This document shows, one piece after another, positions 62,650 through 64,000 of a stretch of 64,000 bases of DNA. The notes under the pieces are model-generated. The model ran no database searches. It saw nothing but the letters and a program-made list of their open reading frames with translations, and was not told the DNA's origin. Source of the stretch: a virus; the IMG/VR virus record IMGVR_UViG_3300022562_002256, positions 62,001 through 126,000 of that record, one strand, 5' to 3'. The position numbers and the translations under genes are program-made. Positions within the stretch are counted from its first letter, which is position 1. Each line of letters starts with the position of its first letter.

Positions 62650-63791
62650 CACAGCACCTCATCGTAGTAGCGGATCAACTCATCGCGAGGGTCGGGGCGG
62701 TTGTCCACCACCAGGTTGTTCTCGTAGTCGTTCAGCGCCACCTGTCGGCACTGCTGTCGAGCCACGTACTCGTTCGTCAGATGGCGGCGGAACCGCTCGA
62801 CGAACAGGTGCCTTCGCTCTTCATCGGGGTGGGTGGCCAGCAAGAAGTCCCTGTACGCCACCCACGATCGGAAGTTTTTCGGCAGCTTGGCGACACGGAA
62901 CATCTTTGCGTCCCGCCCCGTCTCCGCTGCAAGCGCGATGCCCTTCACGCGCTTGAGGAGTCGGTTGTACGTCGCGGGCTCGAATTCCTGGAGGTCGGTG
63001 AGGCACTTGAACGACTTCTCGTGGATGAGCGACGAGACGCGCATCGCCTCGGGCGCGTACCCCTTCTTGTGCTGGAGGTCGTAGATCTTGGAGTACCTCA
63101 CACCGTGATCGTGGACGTACCGCCAGATGTCGTGGAACTGCCAATCGTAGATCGGGTAGAGTGTCCAGTTTTCCTCTTTTCTGGTGCCCCAGTAGACCGA
63201 GTGATCGCCGATGGTGACTGGGTTCTTCGCGACGGCGCGCCAGCGGTTGATCGACTCTCCGCTCGCCCGGATGCCCACCAGGAACGCGGTCCGCGAGTAG
63301 CACCGCGAGAACGTGTCGATCACGTCGTAGAAGCCGAACCCCTTGTTCTTGTCGCGGATGGTCTCCTTCTCCGGCGGCCAGAATTTCGCCTTGATCGCGT
63401 CGTCGCGTTTGTGGCGCATCCAGGTCTTGTGCTTGCCGGGATCCCACGCGCCGAGCTGCCCTTCCTCGCGACTCGTCGCATTGGTGAGGTTGAACGGGAT
63501 CTGGAGCCACTGTTTGATGGTCACCCCGGGGAACAGCTCCATGAGGTAGGCCACTTGCTCGACGCTGCTCTGGTACATGACCTCCTCGTCGAGGACATGG
63601 ACGCCGATGCGCACTCCCCGCCGCGCCGCCTCCGTCAGGGCGAGGTGCGCGAGCACCGTGCTGTCCTTGCCACCAGACACCGACACGATGATCCCGTTGA
63701 GCGAGCCGTCCGCCACCCGGTCGAACACCCACCCGATGCGACGCTGTGCGGCTTCGAGGACCGACTCACCCGTGAAGTGCTGCCTGGGCAT
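62649..63791 (-). CDS. PAPS-reductase-family protein, IbrA-like (DUF3440)
   Basis: 380 aa from ATG 63791 (GAGGAG upstream). P-loop SVSGGKDSTVL at 37-47, VHVLDEEVMYQSSVEQV, LVGIRASGESINRW, LYPIYDWQFHDIWRYV match N-type ATP pyrophosphatases of the PAPS reductase/DUF3440 group. The C-terminal half (LATHPDEERRHLFVERFRR) is typical of the IbrA subgroup. The reductase active-site Cys motif is not evident, so a sulphur- or adenylyl-transfer role other than PAPS reduction is likely. Overlaps the upstream gene by 26 nt. Confidence 0.85.
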   Translation of the reverse strand: MPRQHFTGESVLEAAQRRIGWVFDRVADGSLNGIIVSVSGGKDSTVLAHLALTEAARRGVRIGVHVLDEEVMYQSSVEQVAYLMELFPGVTIKQWLQIPFNLTNATSREEGQLGAWDPGKHKTWMRHKRDDAIKAKFWPPEKETIRDKNKGFGFYDVIDTFSRCYSRTAFLVGIRASGESINRWRAVAKNPVTIGDHSVYWGTRKEENWTLYPIYDWQFHDIWRYVHDHGVRYSKIYDLQHKKGYAPEAMRVSSLIHEKSFKCLTDLQEFEPATYNRLLKRVKGIALAAETGRDAKMFRVAKLPKNFRSWVAYRDFLLATHPDEERRHLFVERFRRHLTNEYVARQQCRQVALNDYENNLVVDNRPDPRDELIRYYDEVL

Positions 63792-64000
63792 CCGCCAGTC
63801 TCCTCGCCCACCCCTCGAACCGTTCCTGATACCACCGCTCAGCCTTCGTGTCGGCCACCAACACATCGACCGTGCTCTGCCGTGTGATGGCGAGGAAATC
63901 CGTCATGTCCAGGAAGTTGTGTGGCAACTCGAGCACCGTCCGGTGCACCTCGTCGCGCACGTCGCGGTAGGTAGCCAAGTTGGGTAGTCGGAAGCGGTTG
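63766..64000 (-). CDS. Hypothetical protein, C-terminal 78 codons (runs off right edge)
   Basis: Open to the window edge. VRDEVHRTVLELPHNFLDM, FLAITRQSTVDVLVADTKA, then an aromatic helix (RWYQERFEGWARRLADAQA). Third member of the IbrA/IbrB operon. No family can be named from the fragment. Confidence 0.6.
   Translation of the reverse strand, partial: NRFRLPNLATYRDVRDEVHRTVLELPHNFLDMTDFLAITRQSTVDVLVADTKAERWYQERFEGWARRLADAQAALHG

Noticed and set aside
1-64000. tRNA genes and CRISPR arrays
   Set aside because: No cloverleaf with TTCRANNC T-loop and no regularly spaced repeats with unique spacers were found by eye.
1-64000. Integrase or attachment site
   Set aside because: No tyrosine or serine recombinase motif was seen, so lysogeny cannot be argued from this window despite two XRE regulators.

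Overview
The window is a high-GC (by eye about two thirds G+C), almost gap-free block of phage DNA: replication, recombination, methylation, transcription and packaging genes packed end to end, nearly every junction a 4-nt ATGA or GTGA overlap. It holds a terminase large subunit, DnaB, a DnaC-like loader, RecD2-type helicase, SSB, two sigma-70-family factors, three DNA methyltransferases and many small zinc-binding proteins. No capsid, tail, portal, integrase, tRNA or CRISPR was seen, so virion genes probably lie outside the window. Two lipoproteins with Gly- or Cys-rich mature parts, and promoter-like sites of sigma-54 form, suggest a host in or near the Myxococcota; this is inference.

Layout. 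1-11.1 kb is a leftward operon: an unknown protein, SSB, a chain of small genes, RecD2 helicase, an AAA+ ATPase, an XRE regulator and an unfinished gene at the edge. It starts at back-to-back divergent promoters near 11.15 kb. From 11.2 to 54.2 kb genes run rightward: HAD phosphatase, JAMM peptidase and Dam-like methyltransferase (11-14 kb); first sigma factor and an SF2 helicase (15-18 kb); GIY-YIG protein, initiator-like protein, DnaC and DnaB (20-25 kb); a TrpF-like TIM barrel and many small unknown proteins (25-33 kb); second sigma factor, PD-(D/E)XK nuclease, SNF2 helicase and a beta-class methyltransferase (33-39 kb); unknown, regulatory and zinc proteins (39-51 kb); terminase (51-54 kb). 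A bidirectional terminator at 54.34 kb separates this from a mosaic of short divergent units (54.4-61.5 kb) that contains a Fis-like HTH protein and a C5 methyltransferase. The right end (61.6-64 kb) is leftward: a lipoprotein and an IbrB/IbrA-like pair (ParB-like plus PAPS-reductase-like).

The most striking feature is transcription and translation initiation. Two promoter families divide the window. Left of 47 kb are sigma-70-like sites (TTGnnn, 16-17 nt, TAnnnn, often preceded by GGT). Right of 44 kb are sites of the form TGGCAC-N5-GTGCA, which have exact sigma-54 -24/-12 geometry. In both families the predicted RNA start often falls within 0-5 nt of the start codon, so many first genes should be leaderless, while downstream genes rely on stop/start overlaps and even on tiny bridging ORFs. 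The sigma-54-like sites surround a repeated 102-nt element, candidate activator sites and a gene with two Fis-type HTH motifs, which together look like a phage regulon not tied to any system I recognise.

Limits: all calls are by eye. Family assignments rest on motifs, promoters on pattern and spacing, and no database was searched. Start codons were chosen by overlap, Shine-Dalgarno or promoter position.
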